Below are positions 1 to 7,320 of a stretch of DNA of 64,000 nucleotides, one piece after another. The stretch is from an uncultured bacterium (GTDB taxonomy: Bacteria; Bacteroidota; Bacteroidia; Bacteroidales; Bacteroidaceae). The notes beneath the pieces are model-generated. The model saw nothing but the letters and a program-made list of their open reading frames with translations, searched no databases and was not told the origin of the DNA. The stretch lies in NCBI GenBank assembly GCA_905215345.1, contig CAJMPR010000002.1, positions 310,001 through 374,000 on the forward strand, read 5' to 3'. Position 1 is the stretch's first letter. Each line of letters opens with the position of its first letter. The position numbers and the translations under genes are program-made.

Positions 1-412
1 CATGCCGTGAAGCAGGCCATACGTTTTCGTTGTCCGAGGGTGGCAATCCCCATTGCTGGAAGCCGTTGAGATGTTCGTCAATGGCGCCGATGCCGTCTTT
101 CCAAAGCATCTGTTTCCATTCGGGGGTGGGGAGTGCGTCTTTCAATACCCGTTTATAGCCATAGAGGGTAACCATCTGGCAGGTTTTTTCTTCCAACGTC
201 ATTTGTTGCAACAGGTTCTCGATGCGTGCATCCAGTGTTGCTGTGGGGTCTTCATATATGTCCTTTACTCCGTTTTTGTTGAAGTCTATCCAACCTTTGC
301 GGTACATTTCAGTTTTCACCGGTTTGTACACAGCCGGTACTTTCGTAGTTTTCTGTGCCGACAGTAAGCCTCCACTGCCCAGTAACAAAGTAGCTACAAT
401 TAATTTCTTCAT
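1..412 (-). CDS. Glycoside hydrolase family 3 protein, N-terminal part (runs off the left edge)
   Basis: The reading frame begins with ATG at 412 and stays open to the window edge, giving 137 residues. It opens with a Sec signal peptide (MKKLIVATLLLGSGG, cleavage likely after LSAQ), so the enzyme is exported to the periplasm or surface. The segment DFNKNGVKDIYEDP followed by ARIENLLQQMTLEEK is the usual start of the GH3 beta-glucosidase/beta-xylosidase catalytic domain in Bacteroidetes. The catalytic aspartate lies outside the window, so the substrate cannot be judged. Family assignment rests on recognised sequence pattern. Nothing upstream on the minus strand suggests co-transcription with another gene. 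Confidence 0.8.
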   Translation of the reverse strand, partial: MKKLIVATLLLGSGGLLSAQKTTKVPAVYKPVKTEMYRKGWIDFNKNGVKDIYEDPTATLDARIENLLQQMTLEEKTCQMVTLYGYKRVLKDALPTPEWKQMLWKDGIGAIDEHLNGFQQWGLPPSDNENVWPASRH

Positions 413-532
413 GGTAATATATGTTTTTTATAGTTGTCTTCCGTTGCCAAAGGTACGGATTTCCGGAGAGAGAAGGGGATAAAATAGTTCGGAGTACGGG
501 TGCTTATTGTCCATTGTTAGGGATGAATTTAG

Positions 533-671
533 TTTCAACGCATTGGAACAAAGTGTTCCACCGCAGAGAACAAATCGTTTCAACGCCTTGAAACAAAGTG
601 TTCCATACTGCTGAACATTTTGTTTTATGCCTATGAAACAAACTGTTTTACCATGGTTGAACTTTTTGTTC
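533..671. repeat. Array of six degenerate palindromes with 22-23 bp period
   Basis: Six copies of a GAACA-NNN-TGTTC-like palindrome have centres at about 552, 574, 597, 619, 642 and 665, so the spacing is constant at 22-23 bp. The best copy is GGAACAAAGTGTTCC at 545-559. Alternate copies are more alike, which gives an apparent 45-bp super-repeat starting at 533, 578 and 623. The array lies between the divergent GH3 gene and the RNA candidate. No function is known to me. The period of two helical turns would place all sites on one DNA face. Confidence 0.75.
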
Positions 672-930
672 TGCACTGTGAACTAATATCTTAAGTGATT
701 TGGCGTAGTGAAAAAGCTTATTAAATGAAGTCACAATACTGTACGTGTTATAGTCTTATGTTGAATTCGATTTAGGTTTAGTTTTAGCTCGTTGTTCTCC
801 CGTTATGAGTTAAATGAGGAGTTAAGGAGTTATCAGCTAAAATTATCACAAGCTTTGTTGAATCTTTTCCCCTAAAATGCGATTTGTAAGAAAGTGTTTA
901 ATTATCAAGCGTTTACAAAATAAGTTTAGA
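672..930. other. Gene-free stretch without recognised features
   Basis: This is A/T-rich sequence with no convincing reading frame. A short inverted pair, TTTTAGCT near 782 and AGCTAAAA near 836, brackets a few GAGTTA-like direct repeats around 806-829. I see no clear promoter or RNA in it. Confidence 0.4.
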
Positions 931-1005
931 AGGTAGGCGACTATCGAGGCGAAGGTTGCCTACTATCGGAGCGAAGGTAGGCGACATTCCCCCCGATGAC
1001 AGGCT
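931..1005. repeat. 22-bp-period palindromic array, GTAGGCGAC type
   Basis: Three units begin at 931, 953 and 975 (AGGTAGGCGA, AGGTTGCCTA, AGGTAGGCGA), exactly 22 bp apart. The middle unit carries the motif partly in reverse, so GCCTAC and GTAGGC form an inverted pair. The 17-mer at 973-989 recurs unchanged at 57866-57882 in another intergenic array, which shows this is a dispersed family and not a local accident. Confidence 0.75.
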
Positions 1006-1055
1006 ATATTTCCGCAGAGTTCAATATTTTTCAATTTGCTTGCGCGCGTCGTTTT

Positions 1056-1093
1056 ACACACTTAACTGCGTGAGGCGACGCAGACAGGTGTGT
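1056..1093. other. Strong stem-loop upstream of the RNA candidate
   Basis: ACACAC (1056-1061) pairs with GTGTGT (1088-1093) and CTGCGT (1066-1071) pairs with ACGCAG (1078-1083), separated by a symmetrical 4x4 internal loop (TTAA/ACAG) and closed by a GAGGCG loop. No T-run follows on either side, so a terminator is unlikely. Its role is unknown. Confidence 0.45.
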
Positions 1094-1203
1094 GATTTCA
1101 AATAAAATACTCCTTTCTGCACGGTTATATGATGATTCTTATACTGAATTCAGTTAGTCTTAATAAAATCGGCTGATAGAATGGATATATGGTAGCTTTT
1201 CTT

Positions 1204-1211
1204 TATCTTTG
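1204..1211 (+). promoter_or_regulatory. Bacteroides-type -7 promoter element of the structured RNA
   Basis: TATCTTTG at 1204-1211 matches the TAnnTTTG -7 box used by the primary sigma factor of Bacteroides. Transcription would start a few bases downstream, just before the 5' hairpin at 1217. Confidence 0.6.
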
Positions 1212-1216
1212 CAATG

Positions 1217-1420
1217 CGAATACAGAAGTATTCGTTACATAGTGTTCAGTTTAGGTGCATCCAAAAACGGCAAATTTTTCAATGCGCGAACTAAACTGAA
1301 CGTGGTTCGTTATATCGTTCCTTTACGATATGCGTGCCCGTTCAGTATGTTGGTTCGCGTAGGTTCTTGCCGTTCCTTGGATGCCTAATATATTGGATGT
1401 GGCACGTTCTTTTTTGTGCC
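1217..1420 (+). ncRNA. Highly structured RNA candidate, 6S-like long irregular hairpin
   Basis: Directly after a TATCTTTG promoter the sequence folds into a 5' hairpin (CGAATAC 1217-1223 with GTATTCG 1228-1234) and then one long rod. Its stems are GCATCC/GGATGC (1257-1262 with 1379-1384), CGGCAA/TTGCCG (1268-1273 with 1367-1372), CGCGAAC/GTTCGCG (1285-1291 with 1353-1359), CTGAACG/CGTTCAG (1296-1302 with 1339-1345) and ATATCGT/ACGATAT (1312-1318 with 1325-1331), capped by TCCTTT. Internal loops separate the stems, the largest (11x7) near the middle. A weak hairpin GGCAC/GTGCC (1401-1420) may mark the 3' end. No protein frame fits. The single-rod shape with a central bubble resembles 6S RNA, but that is inference; a leader RNA for the gene at 1442 is the alternative. 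Confidence 0.6.
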
Positions 1421-1441
1421 TGTCTCTAAAATACCAAAGGC

Positions 1442-1735
1442 ATGAAAGCATTCTTAGATTATTTATTTGATTATTTTGATGAGTTTGAGTTCTTATCCCG
1501 AAAGATGCTAATTACATTCCGGGCATTGCTAATAACCATTGCGCTATGTTTTTGCGTAATAGTTTGTTTATCCTGCTACATTCAATATCAAAGCGAATTA
1601 ATTGAATGGTCTGAATATATGATAAAACATGGACTTGTAAATTCTTCAAGATTCGACATAGAATCAAGTCTGAAAGTATTAGATGTTAACGACTTTGATA
1701 AGATGATAAATCGTGAAAATGAAGGAAGTAGATAG
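1442..1735 (+). CDS. Small single-pass membrane protein, unknown function
   Basis: A 97-residue frame starts with ATG at 1442, 21 bases after the weak hairpin of the RNA candidate. Residues about 22-47 form one hydrophobic membrane segment (LITFRALLITIALCFCVIV), preceded by an acidic/aromatic N-terminus and followed by a charged C-terminal tail that is probably extracytoplasmic. I do not recognise the family. It sits between the RNA candidate and the fimbrial operon with no visible promoter of its own, so it may be read from the RNA promoter. The amino-acid composition looks protein-like, but the size leaves doubt. Confidence 0.5.
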   Translation: MKAFLDYLFDYFDEFEFLSRKMLITFRALLITIALCFCVIVCLSCYIQYQSELIEWSEYMIKHGLVNSSRFDIESSLKVLDVNDFDKMINRENEGSR

Positions 1736-1887
1736 CTTATCACCCGATTTTAGATAAACCGCCACCCGAAAACTATTATTTCCTGATTCTAAGTAAAATA
1801 ACACTAACAATCAATAAACCTTTTTCAGATTGATGATGTTTAAATGTGGAATTATTCCCCATTATAAACCTTAACAAAACTTCAATC

Positions 1888-3135
1888 ATGATTAGGAAAG
1901 CAGCTTTGCTGGTAATCGTAGCCAGCGTGATGTTTGCTTGTGATGACAAGGAAACATTGGAAGAAGTACCAGTGTCAGGTAATAACAATGTGACACTAAG
2001 TGTGGAACAGACCGCTTTCACCAGAAGTATTAACAGCGAAAAAGGGGTAGCCGAATACGCTGTACTGGGTTCCGGAAAGCTCTATTTCCTCAACAGTTCT
2101 TATACCAGTATTTTCCAGCGGCAGTTGACGCCGACGGAAGTGGCTACGTTAGCCAACACATCTGTAACGGCAACCAGTGGAAATGCGGTTACTATTAGCG
2201 GTGTACCGAGTTCGGCACAGTATCTCTATTTTATGGCCAATATTAAGACAGATGTCGGTCAGGTATTTCCTGCTGTAGAAGGAACAACCAGCGCTGATGC
2301 CAGATTGCGTCTGGATCGCTTGCAGGGAAATGCACAGAATATTCCTATGTCAGGATTGAGTTCGGCTTTTGTATTAAACAGTGGGAATAATTATACGGCC
2401 TCAGTGGCGGTTAGTCCGATTGTTGCCCGTATAGAACTTGGGCAAGTGACCTGTCAGAATGTTACCATTGGCTCCCCTATCAGTACCGATATTACCGGAT
2501 ACAAACTGGCGGGTGTGTTTATTAACAATGTTAACCAGTATGTTCTGTTGGACGGAACGCCTTATTTGAATGCCCCCGTAAGCATCGTGAATCAGGCCGG
2601 ATGGGCTACTGACTGGGAAGCTTATTTTACCTCTAACACCATTTTCCCCTATTACACAGGTGGTTCCCCATCGGCACCGAGCGACTGGACAGCCAATGCT
2701 TTTGTAGATTATTGTACACCTACCACTGCGGGGTTGAGTTTCTATCCCGACGCAGCAAACGGCTCGACGATTGTTCCTCCGATTGCAGTCCCTAAACCGG
2801 CATGGGCTTACCAGGTATGTCCCAGCACAGTTCCGGCATCAGGACAAACTACTCCGGTTGGCGATATTCCTCATATCATTCTTAAACTGACGGAGGTTGA
2901 ATATGTCAATAACCCGTTGGGTGCAAAAACCCTCTACGTCGTAGTTACCAAGTATAAGAACAGTGTGACTAATGACAATATTCTTGAATTCAAACGTGGT
3001 AATGTGTATCGCATTGATAACCTTGTGTTCAATCAGACACAAGCTACCAACAAACCTTATGACACTAATATCTCCGTGACATGTAGTGTAACCGTGAAAC
3101 CTTGGGTTATTAATTCCGTTAATCCGGTGTGGTAA
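1888..3135 (+). CDS. Major fimbrillin-like lipoprotein (FimA/Mfa1-type subunit)
   Basis: The 415-residue product begins MIRKAALLVIVASVMFAC, a lipoprotein signal with the cysteine at about residue 18; this ATG at 1888 is preferred because an upstream in-frame ATG at 1846 would bury the signal. The mature N-terminus contains an Arg (TAFTRS) suited to the trypsin-like cleavage that triggers strand-exchange polymerisation in FimA/Mfa1 fimbrillins. The body is rich in beta-prone Thr/Ser/Asn/Gly repeats and ends in a hydrophobic VKPWVINSVNPVW segment, as expected of a donor strand. Known family behaviour: exported by Lol, cleaved at the surface and stacked into a pilus. It is first in a row with an anchor and a tip-type protein. 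Confidence 0.8.
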   Translation: MIRKAALLVIVASVMFACDDKETLEEVPVSGNNNVTLSVEQTAFTRSINSEKGVAEYAVLGSGKLYFLNSSYTSIFQRQLTPTEVATLANTSVTATSGNAVTISGVPSSAQYLYFMANIKTDVGQVFPAVEGTTSADARLRLDRLQGNAQNIPMSGLSSAFVLNSGNNYTASVAVSPIVARIELGQVTCQNVTIGSPISTDITGYKLAGVFINNVNQYVLLDGTPYLNAPVSIVNQAGWATDWEAYFTSNTIFPYYTGGSPSAPSDWTANAFVDYCTPTTAGLSFYPDAANGSTIVPPIAVPKPAWAYQVCPSTVPASGQTTPVGDIPHIILKLTEVEYVNNPLGAKTLYVVVTKYKNSVTNDNILEFKRGNVYRIDNLVFNQTQATNKPYDTNISVTCSVTVKPWVINSVNPVW

Positions 3136-3153
3136 TATTCTTTTCTTGACTAT

Positions 3154-3180
3154 CTCCTCCGTCTGTAAAAAGCGGAGGAG
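3154..3180 (+). terminator. Intercistronic hairpin after the major fimbrillin
   Basis: CTCCTCCG (3154-3161) and CGGAGGAG (3173-3180) form a perfect 8-bp stem, followed by ATTAATAAAA and not a T-run. It probably attenuates or stabilises the fimbrillin message, so the major subunit could be made in excess over the two downstream proteins. This is inference from position. Confidence 0.55.
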
Positions 3181-3200
3181 ATTAATAAAATGAGGTGACT

Positions 3201-4178
3201 ATGAAATGTATATCTGTAAACATCATCATTCTCGCTGTTCTCTTTTGTATGCAATCTTGTATAAAGGAGGATACATCTGACTGCAAAGACAGTGCGTTAC
3301 GGCTTAGATTCCGATATACATTGAATAATCAGTTTGCTGATTTATTCAGTTCGGACGTACATAAGGTAACGGCTTATATCTTTGACACCGACGGTAAGTA
3401 TTTAGAAAGTTATTCTGAAACCGGAAGCCGCTTGGCCGGCAATTATATCATGACTATACCTTTACCTGAAGGAAAATATCAGGCAGTCGTCTTTTGTGAT
3501 AATCTGAATACTTTCTCCGTAGGTTGGGCAGACAGCCGGACTAACTCGTTTAACGAGGGACTCCAGCCCGGAGTTACAAGCATAACCGATTTTCGTGTCA
3601 TGCTCAACAGCGTGGAAGGTCCTGACGGATACCTTGTGCCCCAATCGCTTCCCGGTGAACTTTATGCCGGCTATATAGCTGATGCTCCCTCCACTTACGA
3701 TACATCGTATGCTACCGACGTATACTTAATGAAAGATACCAAGAATGTCATTGTTAAGGTTTACGGTATAGACCTCCTGACGCGTTCTGTTGCCGCACCC
3801 GAAATATATATCACTGCCGTTAATGGCAGGTATAAAAACGATAACAGTATAGATACTTCTCACCGGATGATTAAATATACGCCTCATAATACATCGGTAA
3901 CGGGAAATATGCTGGAGAGTGATTTAAAGACCATGCGTCTTATGACCGGTTATAAACCGGTGTTGGTGGTGAAGCACCCTTCGGTCCCCGGATATATTCT
4001 AAATCGGGATATCACGGAACTTATCTTATCGAACCCCAAATATGTTTCGCAGGAAGATATTGACAGGGAAGATACGTTCTTATTCGAAATAAATATTAGC
4101 CGGACAGATAATAATATAATAATCTCCCTATCGATAAATGGCTGGGATATTAATACAGTCGTTCCTGTAACAGATTAA
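3201..4178 (+). CDS. FimB/Mfa2-family fimbrial anchor lipoprotein
   Basis: This 325-residue lipoprotein (lipobox MQSC, cysteine at about residue 20) starts at ATG 3201; a GTG two codons upstream is less likely. The early LRLRFRYTLNN strand, the VTAYIFDTDGKYL segment and the closing WDINTVVPV strand match the Mfa2/FimB (DUF1812) anchor fold. In Porphyromonas, the known member caps the pilus base and limits fimbrial length, held in the outer membrane by its lipid. It follows the major subunit by 65 bases and the tip-type gene begins 13 bases after its stop, supporting one operon. Confidence 0.8.
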   Translation: MKCISVNIIILAVLFCMQSCIKEDTSDCKDSALRLRFRYTLNNQFADLFSSDVHKVTAYIFDTDGKYLESYSETGSRLAGNYIMTIPLPEGKYQAVVFCDNLNTFSVGWADSRTNSFNEGLQPGVTSITDFRVMLNSVEGPDGYLVPQSLPGELYAGYIADAPSTYDTSYATDVYLMKDTKNVIVKVYGIDLLTRSVAAPEIYITAVNGRYKNDNSIDTSHRMIKYTPHNTSVTGNMLESDLKTMRLMTGYKPVLVVKHPSVPGYILNRDITELILSNPKYVSQEDIDREDTFLFEINISRTDNNIIISLSINGWDINTVVPVTD

Positions 4179-4191
4179 AACAACCGTATCC

Positions 4192-6693
4192 ATGAGAAAG
4201 ATATTAAGTATACTATTTGTGATTATAGCCGTCACATCTTGTACGACAGAAGATGAAGAAGGTATCCTCAATGGTGGATCGGCCGACGTGAATTATGCAT
4301 TCAACGTGGCCATTGACGGACGTTCCGTGTCAACCCGTTCGCTGGCTGCTTCTACGGACGAGAACAGCTTGTACGACCTGAATGCTTTTATTTTCGATGC
4401 GTCTACGGGAAAGGCTATAACCTTCAAGTATTTTGCCCCGTCTGCTATGGCAAACCTTACGATGCCGATGTTGATAAGCGGTTCTTCGGGTAGCCGTATC
4501 TTTGCTTTCATCGCTAATGCCGGTTCTTCGATAGGCAGTGCGGTGACAAATCTTACGGACTTGAACAATCTGAAGAAAACGATGACTTCCGGCACAGACT
4601 TCCTTTCAGGCGGACGTGTTGTGATGTCCGCCCTCACGGATACGAAAGTTATCAATGTAACTCCGGGTGCTACCGGTGTAACATATTCCCTGGGAGTTAT
4701 CAACCTCGAACGACTGACGGCCAAAGTAACTGTTGTAATCGATAAAAGCGGACTCGAATCGAGCACGCTTGTCACTGTACGCTCCATTCAGTTGAAGAAT
4801 GTACCGATGGTGTACAGCTATATTGCATCCAATGCCCCTACCACTTCGTCCACAACTTTTGTAAATGGTGATAATATAACGGTGAACGATGGTAATCTGG
4901 AACCCGTAGACCCTACCGGCAACAATCTTCCTCATAACTATGCCACCCCATTGTATATGGTGGAAAACATGCAGGGGACCCGGGCGTTGCCTACCAATGT
5001 AGTGGGCGAGGAGTGTACTTCATCGAAAACACAGATTCCACTTCAGCCTGCACAGTGTTCGTACATAGAGGTGGTATGCGAGTATCGTACCACTCTGCCT
5101 GCCGGAGAACGGGATGGGCTGGTTACTTATCGTGTCTATTTAGGTCTTAATAACAACGGAACCCATTGGAACAACTTCGATGTCAAACGTAATACCTGGT
5201 ATCAGGCTACCCTTACACTTACCGGGCGGGGTGGAGCCGATGAAGTATCTTGGCGCATAGTAACTGACCTTATTACTCACAGTGGTGAGGATTATCCGTG
5301 GGGACAAGGAGGTTTTGCCTATACTATCGACCCGTCGGATTCACGCTTCTGGAGTATAGAAAGTCCTTATCAAAATACATTGGTGACATTCTCTTCCAGC
5401 AATGCCAATCTGCATCCCGACAGTGAATATTCCGAGGGGCGCGGAGTTACATATCTCAACGGTACAGCACAGAACCAGACCGCTATCCGTCGATGCTGGA
5501 GGTTGAACGGTGAAAACGGAATCACATTGAATGCTGTTACGAAAACAATCTATTATTTACCTTCTCAAAATCAACTTCAGATGATAAGTATCTATTTTAA
5601 CGCCCGTACTTATCCCACCGGGCTGTTCTGGAGCTCTACGCAGTTGGTAAGCGGAACCAGTAACTCGAATCAATATGCCCGTGCCATATCGTATACCAAT
5701 TATGGAGAAGCGCAAACATATGTCAGTACCAGTACGCAGGGATATTCGCGTTGCCTGATGGAACCGGATCGTACTTACCGGTCTCCCGTAGCAGGTCTTT
5801 CCACTTCATCGAGTCCTGTGTACTATCCGAAACAGACTGCTCCGAATATAAAAACGTATCCTTACTTCCAGAGTGGGACATATCCGGTAATAGTGAATCA
5901 GGAACAGTGGAATTATGGTGGAGTAATTGGAGTTCAGCCACGGGGTGTAGTGTCTATCTCCCTCCGTACAGGAGCACCTTATGAAGCCTTGACAACCAAT
6001 TATCCTAACGTGCGTAAACCCTATACACTAATCAGAATAGCAAAGAGCGATTGTGATAAAAATGGAAATCCCGTTATCAATAATGCACTTACACGTTCCA
6101 CAATGAACTGGTATGAGGCGTTGGGGTATGTAACCCCTTCGGGTGCAGACCCTGCTACACCTACCATTAATACCACCCGTACTGGCTGTAATGCTTATTC
6201 GGAACGGAGCGATAAGAAAGATTTAGGCACATGGCGTGTCCCCACTTCACTGGAACTTACCCAACTCTGGGTGATGGGTGCAGGTGTGGGAGGTACTACT
6301 CCGGTAAACCCGAATTATACGTATGCAGTAAACGGAACAGGTACGAATGTGTTTATTTCTACCCCGCGATACCCCCGCATGAGCGAGCAATATCCGGGTG
6401 TGACTTCACTTTGGGGTGACGTAACCACGCTTACGAGTAACATTACGAATATAAATTATGTATGGCCGGGTGGTTCGGCTACAACACCTTATGACTTGAG
6501 TAAACTATATTGGTCGTCGAATACTTCTCCCAATACGACACCTGCCAACGCTTTCGCGATGATGCTCGACTTCTATTCGGGCGATTCCTACACGGGAAGC
6601 GGCCCGCGAACAGCCGGATTTCCCCGGAAAAAGGGGCAGGGATTATTGCGTTGTGTAAAAGATGTAACCGAATCGACCCGTTACCAACAGTAA
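4192..6693 (+). CDS. Large tip-type fimbrillin/adhesin lipoprotein
   Basis: The 833-residue lipoprotein (MRKILSILFVIIAVTSC, cysteine at about residue 17) is twice the length of a shaft subunit. Residues about 30-350 resemble a two-domain fimbrillin: VNYAFNVAIDGRSVSTR at the start, then a YNLNAFIFD-like strand and a TGRGGADE border. The C-terminal third (about 620-833) has WRVPTSLELTQLW and YWSSNTSP with aromatic repeats, as in FISUMP/DUF1566-like ligand-binding modules. This suggests a pilus-tip adhesin. It is the third gene of the fimbrial operon. Target ligand cannot be predicted. No terminator is obvious before the tmRNA promoter. Confidence 0.7.
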   Translation: MRKILSILFVIIAVTSCTTEDEEGILNGGSADVNYAFNVAIDGRSVSTRSLAASTDENSLYDLNAFIFDASTGKAITFKYFAPSAMANLTMPMLISGSSGSRIFAFIANAGSSIGSAVTNLTDLNNLKKTMTSGTDFLSGGRVVMSALTDTKVINVTPGATGVTYSLGVINLERLTAKVTVVIDKSGLESSTLVTVRSIQLKNVPMVYSYIASNAPTTSSTTFVNGDNITVNDGNLEPVDPTGNNLPHNYATPLYMVENMQGTRALPTNVVGEECTSSKTQIPLQPAQCSYIEVVCEYRTTLPAGERDGLVTYRVYLGLNNNGTHWNNFDVKRNTWYQATLTLTGRGGADEVSWRIVTDLITHSGEDYPWGQGGFAYTIDPSDSRFWSIESPYQNTLVTFSSSNANLHPDSEYSEGRGVTYLNGTAQNQTAIRRCWRLNGENGITLNAVTKTIYYLPSQNQLQMISIYFNARTYPTGLFWSSTQLVSGTSNSNQYARAISYTNYGEAQTYVSTSTQGYSRCLMEPDRTYRSPVAGLSTSSSPVYYPKQTAPNIKTYPYFQSGTYPVIVNQEQWNYGGVIGVQPRGVVSISLRTGAPYEALTTNYPNVRKPYTLIRIAKSDCDKNGNPVINNALTRSTMNWYEALGYVTPSGADPATPTINTTRTGCNAYSERSDKKDLGTWRVPTSLELTQLWVMGAGVGGTTPVNPNYTYAVNGTGTNVFISTPRYPRMSEQYPGVTSLWGDVTTLTSNITNINYVWPGGSATTPYDLSKLYWSSNTSPNTTPANAFAMMLDFYSGDSYTGSGPRTAGFPRKKGQGLLRCVKDVTESTRYQQ

Positions 6694-6787
6694 AGAAACC
6701 GAAGGCTTTGAGCCGGATAGGATAGGTTGCTCAGTGTACAAGGCTATAATATTTGCAAAAAATCTCGTACCGGAACAAATTAATTCC

Positions 6788-6795
6788 TATCTTTG
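6788..6795 (+). promoter_or_regulatory. -7 promoter element of tmRNA
   Basis: TATCTTTG at 6788-6795 fits the Bacteroides TAnnTTTG box. The mature RNA starts 35 bases downstream, leaving a short 5' leader to be removed by RNase P. Confidence 0.6.
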
Positions 6796-6830
6796 CAGTC
6801 ACGATTTCAAGAAGCGTGTTATAAAGTCAT

Positions 6831-7224
6831 GGGGTTGACTGGATTTGACAGCGGGCAGAAATGGTAAGTAAGCATGCAGTGCGTCGTTGATTTGCACTTA
6901 AATCTCAGTCTTCAAAATTTTATCTGGCGAAAGACAATTTGCTCTTGCTGCTTAATCGAATCACAGTAGATTAGCTTAATCCCGGCACAAGGTGCTGGGA
7001 CGGGACATCACTCGGAAGCTGTTGCTCCGAAGCATTCCGGTAAAGTGGTGCAGTCACATCGGGGATAGTTCGTATTTGCCTCGAAATGCGGATGAAAACT
7101 TAGAGGATAAGGTAACGGTTGATGGCTTTGGTTCTGCCGCTACACGAAAAATCAGGCAAAGATAAGCATGTAGAAAGCTTATGATTTCCTCGTTTGGACG
7201 AGGGTTCGATTCCCTCCAGCTCCA
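6831..7224 (+). ncRNA. ssrA: Transfer-messenger RNA (tmRNA), tag GERQFALAA
   Basis: The 5' end GGGGTTGACTGG pairs with CAGCTCC near the 3' end (7217-7223) to form the tRNA-like acceptor stem, and GGTTCGATTCC is the T-loop. The discriminator A is at 7224 and the CCA is not fully encoded. The resume reading frame at 6926-6955 encodes Gly-Glu-Arg-Gln-Phe-Ala-Leu-Ala-Ala followed by TAA; the ALAA ending is the universal proteolysis signal. Together with SmpB, tmRNA frees stalled ribosomes and tags the product for degradation. The length of about 394 nt fits a one-piece bacterial tmRNA. Confidence 0.95.
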
Positions 7225-7236
7225 CCCTTACAGAAG

Positions 7237-7277
7237 GCTGTTTCAAGATATATGAACTATACTTGAAACAGCTTTTT
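7237..7277 (+). terminator. Rho-independent terminator of tmRNA
   Basis: GCTGTTTCAAG (7237-7247) and CTTGAAACAGC (7262-7272) form a perfect 11-bp stem followed by TTTTTC. Confidence 0.85.
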
Positions 7278-7285
7278 CTTTGCTT

Positions 7286-7293
7286 TATCTTTG
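7286..7293 (+). promoter_or_regulatory. -7 promoter element of the serine hydrolase gene
   Basis: TATCTTTG at 7286-7293, 28 bases before the chosen ATG at 7321, overlaps the T-rich end of the tmRNA terminator region. It rules out the upstream ATG at 7291, which lies inside the box. Confidence 0.55.
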
Positions 7294-7320
7294 CGGAACT
7301 CTAATAATCTTTTGAATAGA

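Noticed and set aside
428..676. 82-codon minus-strand frame across the first array
   Set aside because: It runs through the repeated palindromes, so its composition reflects the repeat; no promoter or family match.
931..1005. CRISPR array
   Set aside because: Units repeat every 22 bp without unique spacers, are partly inverted and vary in sequence; no cas genes are near. The same applies to the other four arrays.
413..1887. Invertible promoter for the fimbrial operon
   Set aside because: Fimbrial and capsule genes of Bacteroides can be phase-variable, but I found no pair of inverted repeats enclosing a promoter here and no adjacent invertase gene.
4293..4787. 164-codon minus-strand frame inside the tip-type fimbrillin
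   Set aside because: Antisense to a well-supported gene, rich in Val/Arg/Ser as expected of a shadow frame.
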